Shown: positions 18,919-27,567, counted from the first letter of the stretch. The stretch: DNA of 64,000 nt from Burkholderia catarinensis (GCF_001883705.2 NZ_MDEQ02000013.1:62001-126000), one strand, 5' to 3'. Notes: generated by a model not told the origin, from the letters alone. Made by a program: numbers and translations.

Positions 18919-19452
18919 TTATCCGCCGAGCGTCTCGATCAGCGCCATTTCACGGCTCGACATCAGCTTCTCGATGTCCATCAGGATCAGCATCCGGCCG
19001 TCGACCGTGCCGAGGCCCGTCAGGTACTCGGTCGTCAGCGTCGCGCCGAATTCCGGCGCCGGCATGATCTGGTCGGTCTGCAGCGTCAGCACGTCCGACA
19101 CGCCGTCGACCACCATCCCGACCACGCGATGCGCGATGTTCAGGATGATCACGACGGTCTGGTGGTCGTACTCGACGCGGCCGAGATGGAACTTGATCCG
19201 CATGTCGACGATCGGCACGATGATCCCGCGCAGGTTGATCACGCCCTTGATGAATTCCGGCGCGTTCGCGATGCGCGTGACGCTGTCGTAACCGCGGATT
19301 TCCTGCACCTTCAGGATGTCGATCCCGTATTCCTCGTCACCGAGCGTGAACACGAGGAATTCCTGCCCCGCCGCATCGCCCTGCGCCGCGTCGCGGCGGC
19401 TCGTTGCCGCGTTCGCCGCGGCCGGATTGATCATTTGGACTTCAGCAGACAC
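18919..19452 (-). CDS. cheW: Chemotaxis coupling protein CheW
   Basis: About 177 residues. CheW beta-barrel motifs: [40 protein letters not shown] and [18 protein letters not shown]. Links receptors to CheA. About 30 poorly conserved residues precede the core. Start taken as GTG 19452, which has GGGGGC upstream. A TTG at 19464 would cover that ribosome-binding site. Located between cheA and mcp. Confidence 0.95.
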   Translation of the reverse strand: MSAEVQMINPAAANAATSRRDAAQGDAAGQEFLVFTLGDEEYGIDILKVQEIRGYDSVTRIANAPEFIKGVINLRGIIVPIVDMRIKFHLGRVEYDHQTVVIILNIAHRVVGMVVDGVSDVLTLQTDQIMPAPEFGATLTTEYLTGLGTVDGRMLILMDIEKLMSSREMALIETLGG

Positions 19453-19482
19453 GTTTGCCCCCAATCAGTTGAATGGCGAGAG

Positions 19483-21735
19483 TCAGAACATCGCGAGCTC
19501 GGCGCCGGCACGGGCGCCGTGCATCGCACGGGTTTCGCGGTTCAGCGCCGCGACGTCGACGATCAGCGCGACGCTGCCGTCGCCGAGAATGGTCGCCGCC
19601 GAGATGCCGTGCACCTTGCGGTAGTTGGTTTCGAGGTTCTTCACGACCACCTGCTGCTGGCCGACCAGCTCGTCGATCAGCATCGCGAAGCGGCGCCCCT
19701 CGGTTTCCATGATCGTGACGATCCCCTGGGTCGGGTCGGTGCGCGCGTCCTCGACCGAGAACACCTCGTGCAGCGCGACCAGCGGCAGGTATTCGCCGCG
19801 CACCCGCACCACGCGCTCGCCGTTGCCGACCGTGTAGATATCGTCGTTCGACGGCTGCAGCGACTCCATCACGAAGTTCAGCGGCAGGATGAAGATCTCG
19901 TTGCCGACCTTCACCGACATCCCGTCGAGGATCGCGAGCGTCAGCGGCAGCACGATCCGCGTGGTCGTGCCGCGGCCGGCCAGCGACGTGATCTCGACGT
20001 GGCCGCCCATCGACTGGATGTTGCGCTTCACGACGTCCATCCCGACGCCGCGGCCCGACACGTCGGTCACCGTCTCGGCGGTCGAGAAGCCCGGCGCGAA
20101 GATCAGGTTCCACACATCTTCGTCGCTGATGTTGTCGGACACCGGCATGCCCTGTTTCGCGGCCTTCGCGAGGATTCGCTCGCGGTTCAGGCCCGCGCCG
20201 TCGTCGCTCACCTCGATCACGATGTTGCCGCCGTGATGCGCGGCCGACAGCACCAGCTGGCCGACCGCGTCCTTGCCGGCGGCGACGCGCTTGTCGACGG
20301 TTTCGATCCCGTGGTCGAGGCTGTTGCGCACGAGGTGCGTGAGCGGATCGATGATCCGCTCGATCAGGCTCTTGTCGAGCTCGGTCGCCTGGCCGAACGT
20401 GACGAGCTCGACCTGCTTGCCGAGCTTGCCGGCGAGGTCGCGCACGAGGCGCGGGAAGCGGCTGAAAACGTAGTCCATCGGCATCATGCGGATCGACATC
20501 ACGGCTTCCTGCAGGTCGCGCGCGTTGCGCTCGAGCTGCGCCATCCCGTTGAACAGGCGATCGTGCAGCGCCGGATCGAACGCGGTCGCCGTCTCCGCGA
20601 GCATCGCCTGCGTGATCACGAGCTCGCCGACCAGGTTGATCAGCTGGTCGACCTTCTCGACGCCGACGCGGATCGAGCTGCCTTCGGCGCCCGATGCGGC
20701 CGCGGCGGCCGGGCGCGCGCGCTTGTCGTCGTGATGCGCGGCGGCCTGTGTCGCGGGTTCGGCCTGCGGCTGCTGCGGTTGCTGCGGTTGCTGCTGCGGC
20801 TGCGCGGCGGCGACCGGCTCGGCGGGAGCGGGCGCCGGTGCGGCCGGTTGCGGCGCGACGGCCGGCGGGGCGAACACCTCGACGCGCGCGGGTTGTGCGG
20901 CGGCGGCCGGTTCGGCAGCCGGTTCCGCGACGGCCGGCGCAGCTTGCGCGGCCGGCGCCGTGCCGTGCGCGATGCGGATCTGGCTTTCGTCGATCACGAA
21001 GCAGCACACGGCGACGATATCGTCGGACGGCACGTCCGATTCGAGCCACAGCGTCAGGTCGGCGCCCGCTTCCTCGCGGCCGGCGATCCGGCCGAGGTTG
21101 CCGAGTTCCTCGGTGAGCAGCGCCTGGTCCTTCGCGTCCACGCCCACGAGCGTGATCTTCAGGTGCGGGCCGCCAACGCCTGCGTCGGCCGCCGGATGCG
21201 CGGCCGCGACGGCCTGCTCGACCACGTGATCGGGCGCGCGATCGCCGCCGGCGGCGGGCTCCACGGCCGGTGCGACGGCGACGACCGCGGCAGCGACCGG
21301 CGCCGCGGGCGCAGGCGCAGCCGCCGCTGCCGGCGCGCCCGCGGCGCTCTCGGCCTTCAGCCGTTCGAGCTTCGCGCAGATCGTCGCGGCAGCCGCCGCG
21401 TCCGGTTCGGCGCTCGCCCGGTAGTCGACGAGCTGGTCGGACAGCACGTCCTTGGTCTCGAGGAACGCGTCGACCATTTCCTTGGTCAGCGTCAGCTCAT
21501 GGTTGCGCGCGCGGTCGAGAAGCGATTCGAGGATGTGCGTCGTATCCGTCAGCGCGGAAAAGCCGAACGTCGCCGCGCCGCCCTTGATCGAATGCGCGGC
21601 GCGGAAGATCGCGGCCAGATCCTCGGGGTCGGGCGAACCGACGTCGAGGTTCAGCAGCAACTGCTCCATCTGCGCGAGCAGCTCGTCCGCTTCGTCGAAA
21701 AATGTCTGGTAGAACTGAGTGATATCGAGAGTCAT
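19483..21735 (-). CDS. cheA: Chemotaxis histidine kinase CheA
   Basis: 750 residues. P1 phosphotransfer domain with the His in FRAAHSIKGGAATFG (about residue 48). A P2-like region is flanked by Ala/Pro/Gln linkers, including several PQQQPQQ-like runs. P3 dimerisation follows, then the P4 kinase with HLVRNSLDHGIE (N box), VSDDGAGLN and DVSGRGVGMDVVK (G boxes). The last part is the P5 CheW-like domain. Phosphorylates CheY and CheB in response to receptors. 33 bases downstream of the first cheY. Confidence 0.98.
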   Translation of the reverse strand: MTLDITQFYQTFFDEADELLAQMEQLLLNLDVGSPDPEDLAAIFRAAHSIKGGAATFGFSALTDTTHILESLLDRARNHELTLTKEMVDAFLETKDVLSDQLVDYRASAEPDAAAAATICAKLERLKAESAAGAPAAAAAPAPAAPVAAAVVAVAPAVEPAAGGDRAPDHVVEQAVAAAHPAADAGVGGPHLKITLVGVDAKDQALLTEELGNLGRIAGREEAGADLTLWLESDVPSDDIVAVCCFVIDESQIRIAHGTAPAAQAAPAVAEPAAEPAAAAQPARVEVFAPPAVAPQPAAPAPAPAEPVAAAQPQQQPQQPQQPQAEPATQAAAHHDDKRARPAAAAASGAEGSSIRVGVEKVDQLINLVGELVITQAMLAETATAFDPALHDRLFNGMAQLERNARDLQEAVMSIRMMPMDYVFSRFPRLVRDLAGKLGKQVELVTFGQATELDKSLIERIIDPLTHLVRNSLDHGIETVDKRVAAGKDAVGQLVLSAAHHGGNIVIEVSDDGAGLNRERILAKAAKQGMPVSDNISDEDVWNLIFAPGFSTAETVTDVSGRGVGMDVVKRNIQSMGGHVEITSLAGRGTTTRIVLPLTLAILDGMSVKVGNEIFILPLNFVMESLQPSNDDIYTVGNGERVVRVRGEYLPLVALHEVFSVEDARTDPTQGIVTIMETEGRRFAMLIDELVGQQQVVVKNLETNYRKVHGISAATILGDGSVALIVDVAALNRETRAMHGARAGAELAMF

Positions 21736-21768
21736 GCCCGGTCACCGGTTGGATTCGTCGCGTTCATG

Positions 21769-22146
21769 TCAGGAGGCGGCCGGCTCGGACAGCGTCGCGA
21801 CCAGGTCGACCAGCACGGCCGGGTCGATCGGCTTCTCGATCCAGCCCGTCGCGCCCGCGTCGCGTGCGGCGTTCTTGAAAGCATCGCTGCCCTCGGTCGT
21901 CAGCACGAGGATCGGCGTGTCTGTATAGGCGGTCAGCTTGCGCAGCGCGGCGATCACCTCGAGCCCGCTCTTGCGCGGCATGTTCTGGTCGGTCAGCACC
22001 AGGTCGTACGGCGCGGTCGCGGCCATGTCGAAGCCGGCTTCGCCGTCCGGCGCCACCGTCACGTCGTAGCCGGCCTGCGCAAGCGTTGCCTGCAGCAGCG
22101 CACGCATGGTCGCGGAGTCGTCGATGGCGAGAATGGTTCGGATCAT
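21769..22146 (-). CDS. cheY: Chemotaxis response regulator, CheY-like (first copy in operon)
   Basis: 125 residues, a lone receiver domain. ILAIDDSATMRALL acidic pair, acceptor Asp in LVLTDQNMPRKSG (about residue 54), Thr in LVLTTEGSDAFK and Lys in WIEKPIDP. Differs clearly from the cheZ-linked CheY, so it may act as a phosphate sink or in a distinct output. Lies between motB and cheA. Two cheY genes in one operon is a known arrangement in Burkholderia and relatives. Confidence 0.93.
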   Translation of the reverse strand: MIRTILAIDDSATMRALLQATLAQAGYDVTVAPDGEAGFDMAATAPYDLVLTDQNMPRKSGLEVIAALRKLTAYTDTPILVLTTEGSDAFKNAARDAGATGWIEKPIDPAVLVDLVATLSEPAAS

Positions 22147-22170
22147 GTCTGTCTCGGAATCTGGGAAACG

Positions 22171-23190
22171 TCAGGGTTTCGGCGCCACGGCGACGGCGCT
22201 CGCGACTATCGGACGCGCGGCCGGCGACGGGCCGCCGAGCTGCTGCGCAAGCAGCTTCGAGCCCGCCGCGTCGGCCGACAGCGTCGTGGCCGTCGCGTCG
22301 TCGCGCATCAGCGCTTCTTCGGATTTGCGGTTCAGCACGATCACGCTGATCCGGCGGTTTTCCGGATCGAGCGGGTCGGCCTTGTTCAGGTTCTGCGTCG
22401 ACGCGAGGCCGAGCACGCGCAGCACTTTCGCCTCGTCCATGCCGCCGGAGATCAGCTCGCGGCGCGATGCGTTCGCGCGGTCGGCCGACAGCTCCCAGTT
22501 GCTGTAGCCGCCCTCGCCGCCCGCGTACGGCACGGCGTCGGTGTGGCCCTGGACGATGATCCGGTTCGGCACGTCGTTCAGCGTCTTGCCGATCTCGCGC
22601 AGGATGTCGCGCATGTACGGCTCGACGTGGTCGCTCGACATCGCGAACATCGGCCGCTTCTGCGTATCGACGATCTCGATGCGCAGCCCCATCAGCGTCG
22701 AATCGATGCGGATCTGCTGCTTGAACTGGCGCAGCGTCGGGTTGGCCTCGATCGCGGCCATCAGCTTGATCTGCAGGTCGTGCAGGCGCGCCTGCTCGAG
22801 CCGCTCCAGCGCACCCTGCGCCTGCGCTTGCGCATGCTCGTCGACCGGCTTCGCGACGCGATCGGCGAGCGACGTCGTGCCGTCGGTGCGGCGCAGCGTG
22901 CCGGCGTCGACGCTCGACAGGTCGCGGCCGCCGCCGTTGATGATGCTGGAGTCCTGCGAATTGCGGTCGCCGCTGCCGAACAGCGCGGCCTTCAGCGGCG
23001 TGTTGAAGTATTCGGCGATCCCCTTCAACTGGACCGGCGTGACCGAGCTCAGCAGCCACATCAGCAGGAAGAACGCCATCATCGCGGTCATGAAGTCCGC
23101 ATACGCGAGCTTCCATGCGCCGCCGTGGTGGCCCTTCTTCGCCGGGGCCACCCGCTTGACGACGATTGCGCGATCCTTGCTTTTGCTCAT
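22171..23190 (-). CDS. motB: Flagellar stator protein MotB
   Basis: 339 residues. A short cytoplasmic segment precedes one transmembrane helix with the proton-carrying Asp in KLAYADFMTAMMAFFLLMW (about residue 33). The plug region follows. A C-terminal OmpA-like peptidoglycan-binding domain contains RIIVQGHTDAVPY and NWELSADRANASRREL, ending NRRISVIVL. The last 50 residues are Ala-rich. Forms the proton-driven stator with MotA and anchors it to the cell wall. Confidence 0.98.
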   Translation of the reverse strand: MSKSKDRAIVVKRVAPAKKGHHGGAWKLAYADFMTAMMAFFLLMWLLSSVTPVQLKGIAEYFNTPLKAALFGSGDRNSQDSSIINGGGRDLSSVDAGTLRRTDGTTSLADRVAKPVDEHAQAQAQGALERLEQARLHDLQIKLMAAIEANPTLRQFKQQIRIDSTLMGLRIEIVDTQKRPMFAMSSDHVEPYMRDILREIGKTLNDVPNRIIVQGHTDAVPYAGGEGGYSNWELSADRANASRRELISGGMDEAKVLRVLGLASTQNLNKADPLDPENRRISVIVLNRKSEEALMRDDATATTLSADAAGSKLLAQQLGGPSPAARPIVASAVAVAPKP

Positions 23191-23203
23191 GGGATGCTCC
23201 GCG

Positions 23204-24064
23204 TCACTTCGCCTTCACGCGGCGCACATGCTCTTCGAGCTCGGAAAACGACGGCCGCTCGGTCGAGAACAGCACCTTGCGGCCGAACTCGACGGCAATC
23301 GCCGGCGCATAGCCGTTCAGCGTCGCGAGGATCGTCACCTTGATGCACTGGAACATCTTCGTCGACTCGGCGACGCGCTGCTCCGCGAGGCTCGCGAGCG
23401 GCCCGATCAGCCCGTACGACAGCAGGATCCCGAGGAACGTGCCGACCAGCGCCTGCGCGATCATCGCGCCGAGCACCGCGGGCGGCTTGTCGGCGGACGC
23501 CATCGTGTGCACGACGCCCATCACGGCCGCGACGATGCCGAACGCCGGCATCGCGTCGCCGACGCGCATCAGCGCGTGCGCGGGGCCTTCGCCTTCCGCG
23601 TGGTGCGTCTCGATCTCCTCGTCCATCAGGCTCTCGATCTCGAACGCGTTCATGTTGCCGCCCACCATCAGGCGCAGGTAGTCGGTCAGGAATTCGACGA
23701 TGTGGCGATCGGCGAGGATCTTCGGGTATTGCGTGAAGATCGGGCTCTTTTCCGGATCGTCGATGTCGGCCTCGAGCGTCAGCGTGCCTTCCTTGCGTGC
23801 CTTCGCGAGCAGCACGTACAGGAGCGCCATCAGCTCCATATAGAGATCCTTCGTGTATTTCGAGCCCTTGAAGAGCGTCGGCAGCACGCGCACCGTCGCC
23901 TTGATGGTCTTGCCGCCGTTGCCGAGGATGAATGCGCCGACACCGGCGCCGACGATCATCAGGATCTCGACGGGCTGGATCAATGCGGCCAGATGCCCGC
24001 CTGCCAGCGCATAACCGCCGAAGACGGACAACATCGTCACGAGTGTTCCCACGATAATCAGCAC
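23204..24064 (-). CDS. motA: Flagellar stator protein MotA
   Basis: 286 residues, four transmembrane helices (two near the N-terminus, two at about 170-225) and a large cytoplasmic loop. Family motifs include ILMIVGAGVGAFILGN and GEGPAHALMRVGDAMPAFGIVAAVMGVVHT, with the proline that faces MotB Asp. Proton-channel half of the stator. Starts at GTG 24064. First gene of the mot-che operon, preceded by a sigma-28 promoter. Confidence 0.97.
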   Translation of the reverse strand: MLIIVGTLVTMLSVFGGYALAGGHLAALIQPVEILMIVGAGVGAFILGNGGKTIKATVRVLPTLFKGSKYTKDLYMELMALLYVLLAKARKEGTLTLEADIDDPEKSPIFTQYPKILADRHIVEFLTDYLRLMVGGNMNAFEIESLMDEEIETHHAEGEGPAHALMRVGDAMPAFGIVAAVMGVVHTMASADKPPAVLGAMIAQALVGTFLGILLSYGLIGPLASLAEQRVAESTKMFQCIKVTILATLNGYAPAIAVEFGRKVLFSTERPSFSELEEHVRRVKAK

Positions 24065-24111
24065 TGCCTGTCCCTCACGAAAGACCGGCGGGGAGACCGC
24101 CGTTAAACAGG

Positions 24112-24138
24112 TTTACGGCAGTCGGCAGGAAAACTTTC
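24112..24138 (-). promoter_or_regulatory. Sigma-28 (FliA) promoter for the motA...cheZ operon
   Basis: On the minus strand: GAAAGTTT (24131-24138), exactly 11 bases, then GCCGTAAA (24112-24119). The consensus is TAAAGTTT-N11-GCCGATAA, so seven and six of eight positions match with correct spacing. The -10 box lies about 48 bases before the motA start. This fits a class III late-gene operon. Confidence 0.8.
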
Positions 24139-24244
24139 GCGGCCGCCCGGCGGCGGCCCGACGGTGTTTACCAGCAATTCGCAGACGATTCGCGCGGCCC
24201 GAAGCGGCCGCTCGCGCCCCGCCCGGCCCTGCCCGGCCCGGCGC

Positions 24245-24799
24245 TCAGGCGGCTGCGGCGGCCAGTTCGGCGCGCGCGGCGGCGGCCTTGCGCGTCTTGC
24301 CCGCGCGCGACGGCGGCTGGCACAGGCCGCAGACGAAACCTTGATGCGGATCATGCGCATGCGCGACGAAGTGACCGCCGCAGCGCGTGCACGGGGTCAT
24401 CTGCAGCATCCCCGAATCGAAGAAGCGCACGAGCGTCCAGGCGCGCGTGAGGCTCAGCGCGGCCTCGTCGCCGGACAGGTTCACGTGCTCCTGATAGAGC
24501 CGGTACGCCTTCACGATCGACTGGATCGGCTCGCAACGGCCATGATCCTGCATGAACCGGTAGATGTTGTAGAACAGCGACGAGTGGATGTTCGGCTGCC
24601 ACGTCATGAACCAGTCGGTCGAGAACGGCAGCATCCCCTTCGGCGGCGACACGCCCTTCAGTTCCTTGTACAGCTTGATCAGACGGTCCCGCGACAGGCT
24701 CGTCTCCGCTTCCAGCAATTGCAGCCGGGCGCCCAGTTCGATCAGTTCGATGGCGAGGGTGATTTCCTTCACCTCGATCACGACGCTTTTGCTTGCCAT
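24245..24799 (-). CDS. flhC: Flagellar transcriptional activator subunit FlhC
   Basis: 184 residues, close to E. coli FlhC throughout: ELGARLQLLEAETSLSRDRL, LYKELKGVSPPKGMLPFSTD, AYRLYQEH and TRAWTLVRFFDSG. Four zinc cysteines appear as CTRCGG and FVCGLCQPPSRA. With FlhD it forms the heterohexamer that activates early flagellar operons. ATG at 24799 aligns with the E. coli start. No strong Shine-Dalgarno is visible. The tail after about residue 165 is Ala-rich. 92 bases separate it from flhD. Confidence 0.97.
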   Translation of the reverse strand: MASKSVVIEVKEITLAIELIELGARLQLLEAETSLSRDRLIKLYKELKGVSPPKGMLPFSTDWFMTWQPNIHSSLFYNIYRFMQDHGRCEPIQSIVKAYRLYQEHVNLSGDEAALSLTRAWTLVRFFDSGMLQMTPCTRCGGHFVAHAHDPHQGFVCGLCQPPSRAGKTRKAAAARAELAAAAA

Positions 24800-24891
24800 G
24801 GTGAAAACTGTCCGCTTGACGTGGTTCGGATGGGTGGCCAATACGCTGCCGGCCGGCGCGGCACGCCGGGACAAACGCAAGGCGGGATGGA

Positions 24892-25212
24892 TCAGCGGAC
24901 GCCTTCGACCTGCTGCCCGGCCATCAGGATGGCCGAGTGGGCGTGCGCGACGACATCGCTGCGGCCTTTGTCGGCAAGCGACGACAGCAGCGCGTGATCA
25001 TCGAAGCGGAAGCGGCACAGCATCTGGTTCGACGCGGCGAGCTTCACGGTCTGTGCGAGCGTGAGGTTCGCGAGCACGTCGGCCAGTTCCTGGGAAACGC
25101 CCATGCGGAACATGCCCATCGCCTTGTCTTCCCGCAGCAGTCGTTGCGCGAGGAGGAGGTACGACAGGTTGACCTCTTTGATCTCACTGAGCATTTCGCT
25201 GGTAGCGCCCAT
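24892..25212 (-). CDS. flhD: Flagellar transcriptional activator subunit FlhD
   Basis: 106 residues. FlhD motifs include EIKEVNLSYLLLAQRLLRED, AMGMFRMGVSQELADVLANL and CRFRFDDHALLSSLAD. Partner of FlhC at the top of the flagellar cascade. ATG at 25212 is preceded by GGGGGAATC. The nearest plausible promoter is about 320 bases upstream, implying a long untranslated leader. Confidence 0.97.
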   Translation of the reverse strand: MGATSEMLSEIKEVNLSYLLLAQRLLREDKAMGMFRMGVSQELADVLANLTLAQTVKLAASNQMLCRFRFDDHALLSSLADKGRSDVVAHAHSAILMAGQQVEGVR

Positions 25213-25502
25213 GATTCCCCCGTTAAAGAGCTTTGCTTTGGCCATTCGTGTTATGACAACGTTTGCTCGATCGGGGCGCTCTTGGCGCTCGGTCGGCTCG
25301 TTTATAGTCTTACAGGGCGAATTTTGGCCAAACGGCATTTATGTCGGTATCAGCGAAGTGGCGTATGCCGCGCAGGATTTGTCTGTAAACCGTGTAGGAA
25401 TTTTTCCGACAAGGCGAATTGAAAGGGGCCAATTGGAAAAGCGGGTTGCAACGCGAATTCGGCTGCGATGGGACCGATGGCCGCCGCGCGGTGGCGAAAG
25501 GC

Positions 25503-25524
25503 TTGCCGGCAGGGCTGCCGGCAA
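25503..25524. repeat. 22-bp palindrome in the flhDC leader
   Basis: Perfect ten-base arms TTGCCGGCAG (25503-25512) and CTGCCGGCAA (25515-25524) around GG. It would fall about 8-30 bases after the predicted flhDC start point, where an operator or a leader hairpin could act. Confidence 0.6.
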
Positions 25525-25538
25525 TCGGATCGGTAAAA

Positions 25539-25577
25539 ATTATAGTGGTTTTTCACGATAGCGCAACAATAGTTGCG
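25539..25577 (-). promoter_or_regulatory. Candidate sigma-70 promoter of flhDC with overlapping palindrome
   Basis: Minus strand: -35 TTGCGC (25561-25566), 16-base spacer, consensus -10 TATAAT (25539-25544). The perfect palindrome CGCAAC-N4-GTTGCG (25562-25577) covers the -35 box and could be a repressor or activator site. The start point would be near 25532, giving an untranslated leader of about 320 bases. Confidence 0.6.
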
Positions 25578-25879
25578 TCTACCTCCATTTTTGTTTCCGC
25601 ACCCTTTTTCTCGGGGTTTTCGCGTATTTCATCGTGTAACAAGCCTTAAGTGTTTGAAAAAACACTCGAACCCCTCAGTGCGATATCGATAATGGACTCC
25701 AATGGGCGGCGGCGCGAGCCGTGCCGGCCCGCCCCGCAGCTTGCCGTCCGGCGCCCCGCGCACCCCGCCCAGGGCCCGGCCACGTACCGCCAACCGCGTG
25801 CGTCGGCGAGTTCCGCAACCCAGTATGGGATCCGTATCGGCACCAAGGCGCCCACGCGGATCGACACCGGAGAACACCC

Positions 25880-26944
25880 ATGCGAATTGCCCAGATCGCG
25901 CCGCTTTACGAAGCCGTCCCGCCGAAACTCTACGGCGGCACCGAGCGTGTCGTGTCCTACCTCACCGAGGCGCTCGTCGAACTCGGCCACGACGTGACGC
26001 TGTTCGCCAGCGGCGACTCCGTCACGTCGGCCCGTCTCGAGGCGGCCTGGCCGCGCGCGCTGCGGCTCGACCCGTCGATCCGCGATTCGATGGCGCCCCA
26101 TATGCGGCTCCTCGAGCAGGTTGCCCGTGTCGCGCACGAATTCGACGTGCTGCACTTCCACCTCGACTACCTGCCGTTCCCGCTGATGTCGCGCCTCGAC
26201 ACGCCGTACGTGACGACGCTGCACGGCCGCCTCGACCTGCCGGAGCTGCAGCCGGTGTTCGACGCGTTCCCGGACGCGCCGGTCGTGTCGATCTCGAACA
26301 ACCAGCGCAAGCCGCTGCCGCAGGCCGCGTGGGCCGGCACCGTGTATCACGGGCTGCCCGACACGCTGCTCACGCCGCAGCCGGGCGTGAAACCCGAATA
26401 CCTCGCGTTCCTCGGCCGGATCTGCCCTGAAAAGCGCGTCGACACCGCGATCCGGATCGCCGCGCAAAGCGGGCTGCCGCTGAAGATCGCCGCGAAGGTC
26501 GACAAGGCCGACGCCGACTATTTCAAGGAAGTGATCGAGCCGCTGCTCGGCGAGGCCCATGTCGAATTCATCGGCGAGATCAACGAGGCGCAGAAACCCG
26601 CGTTCCTGTCCGGCGCGAAGGCGCTGCTGTTCCCGATCGACTGGCCGGAGCCGTTCGGCCTCGTGATGATCGAGGCGATGGCCTGCGGCACGCCGGTCGT
26701 CGCGTTCAACCGCGGCTCGGTGCCGGAAGTGATCGAGGACGGCGTGACCGGCTTCATCGTCGAGGACGTGCAGGGCGCGGTCGGCGCGCTGCACCGGATC
26801 GACAGCCTGTCGCGCACCGCAATCCGCGAACGTTTCGACACGCGTTTCAGCTCGAAGGCGATGGCGCAGCGTTATGTCGAAACTTACGAATCGCTTTGCA
26901 CGGCGACCAGGCAACCGGCATTGCGCCGGGTCGCAGGCGCCTGA
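25880..26944 (+). CDS. Glycosyltransferase family 4 protein
   Basis: 354 residues, GT-B fold. N-terminal motif IAPLYEAVPPKLYGGTERVV, a sugar-nucleotide loop near FLGRICPEKRVDTAI (about residue 175), and the C-terminal EPFGLVMIEAMACGTPVVAF with GVTGFIVED, the donor-binding signature of GT4 enzymes. Probably cytosolic. Acceptor unknown (exopolysaccharide, glycogen-like or trehalose-type products are possible). ATG 25880 has GGAGA at good spacing, and longer upstream frames lack family similarity. Not clearly part of the flagellar system despite lying next to flhDC. Confidence 0.9.
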   Translation: MRIAQIAPLYEAVPPKLYGGTERVVSYLTEALVELGHDVTLFASGDSVTSARLEAAWPRALRLDPSIRDSMAPHMRLLEQVARVAHEFDVLHFHLDYLPFPLMSRLDTPYVTTLHGRLDLPELQPVFDAFPDAPVVSISNNQRKPLPQAAWAGTVYHGLPDTLLTPQPGVKPEYLAFLGRICPEKRVDTAIRIAAQSGLPLKIAAKVDKADADYFKEVIEPLLGEAHVEFIGEINEAQKPAFLSGAKALLFPIDWPEPFGLVMIEAMACGTPVVAFNRGSVPEVIEDGVTGFIVEDVQGAVGALHRIDSLSRTAIRERFDTRFSSKAMAQRYVETYESLCTATRQPALRRVAGA

Positions 26945-26999
26945 CGCGGAAATCCACGCGGAAATATTCCGTAAAATTCGCGCCGAAATCGGCGCGCAA

Positions 27000-27040
27000 A
27001 ACAAAAGAGCCGCATCGTCGATGCGGCTCTTTCTTTTTGG
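27000..27040. terminator. Bidirectional intrinsic terminator
   Basis: Arms AGAGCCGCATC (27006-27016) and GATGCGGCTCT (27020-27030) with a three-base loop. T-rich tracts occur on both strands (TTTCTTTTT on plus, TTTTGTTTT on minus). It sits between the convergent glycosyltransferase and H-NS-like genes and can serve both. Confidence 0.93.
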
Positions 27041-27047
27041 CTGTCGA

Positions 27048-27344
27048 TCATTCGATCAGGAAACGATCGCGGTTTTTCCCGACGATCCAGTTCGGCGGCT
27101 TGCCACGGCCACTCCAGGTTGCGCCCGACTTCGGATCGCGGTATTTCGGCGGCAGCGGCGCCTTTTTCGGCGGGCGCCCGCGCTTCGCTCGCTCCGCGAA
27201 GCCCAGATCCTGGGCAGTCAGCCCATATTCGGCAATCTTTTGCTGGACTTCCGCAATCACCGTCGCCACTTCCTGGCGGCGCACATCGTCCGCCTGGGCC
27301 TGCAGATCGGCGATCTGCGCCTTGAGTTTCGCGTATTGAGACAT
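27048..27344 (-). CDS. H-NS family nucleoid-associated protein
   Basis: 98 residues. N-terminal coiled-coil oligomerisation region (about 1-50) and C-terminal DNA-binding domain with YRDPKSGATWSGRGKPPNWI, the H-NS core motif, preceded by a basic linker KRGRPPKKAPLPPKY. Binds AT-rich DNA and silences it, which may matter for the AT-richer blocks in this window. ATG 27344 has AAAGGGGAGTC upstream. Burkholderia genomes encode several paralogues, so I give no symbol. Confidence 0.93.
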   Translation of the reverse strand: MSQYAKLKAQIADLQAQADDVRRQEVATVIAEVQQKIAEYGLTAQDLGFAERAKRGRPPKKAPLPPKYRDPKSGATWSGRGKPPNWIVGKNRDRFLIE

Positions 27345-27492
27345 TTTTTGACTCCCCTTTTCGATGATGCGGCCCCGGCGAATCCGGCCGGGACACCAAC
27401 ATCCGTTACGCCATCCGCACTGCCGCCCTACCCTTCGAAATAAATGCTGTCATCTTTAACCAATTCGACTATATCGAGAATGCGGACTTATT

Positions 27493-27521
27493 CTAATAAA
27501 AGGCATTCGTCAGCCATTCAA
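27493..27521 (-). promoter_or_regulatory. Candidate sigma-70 promoter of the H-NS-like gene
   Basis: Minus strand TTGAAT (27516-27521), 17-base spacer, TATTAG (27493-27498). Located about 150 bases upstream of the ATG in an AT-rich stretch. Confidence 0.5.
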
Positions 27522-27561
27522 ATTTAACAATCGTTGACCCTCCCGGACCCGATTCATTTCC

Positions 27562-27567
27562 TATAAT
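27562..27567 (+). promoter_or_regulatory. Candidate -10 box of aqpZ
   Basis: Consensus TATAAT about 78 bases before the aqpZ ATG. A TTGACC is present at 27534 but the 22-base gap is too long for a normal -35, so only the -10 is suggested. Confidence 0.45.

Larger units (their letters stand above)
25213..25879. other. Long intergenic region between flhD and a divergent glycosyltransferase gene
   Basis: 667 bases without a credible gene, partly AT-rich (about 25530-25660). It holds the candidate flhDC promoter, two palindromes (25503-25524 and 25562-25577), and a small hairpin AGTGTTT/AAACACT (25649-25666). The stretch 25700-25870 is high-GC and lies just before the glycosyltransferase start, but its open frame lacks family similarity and I read it as untranslated leader. 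Confidence 0.55.

Noticed and set aside
15918..19067. A 1,049-codon plus-strand open frame
   Set aside because: Antisense to cheR and the chemoreceptor, with low-complexity composition and no family similarity.
18832..23343. A 1,503-codon open frame on the plus strand across the che genes
   Set aside because: It is antisense to cheW, cheA and motB, which match known families residue by residue. High GC makes such opposite-strand frames common, and the translation is Arg/His/Asp-rich without motifs.
25700..25879. N-terminal extension of the glycosyltransferase
   Set aside because: The frame is open upstream, but the residues are Pro/Arg-rich and unlike the family. A ribosome-binding site sits just before ATG 25880.
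27534..27567. TTGACC and TATAAT as a full aqpZ promoter
   Set aside because: The spacer is 22 bases, too long. Only the -10 box was kept as a candidate.
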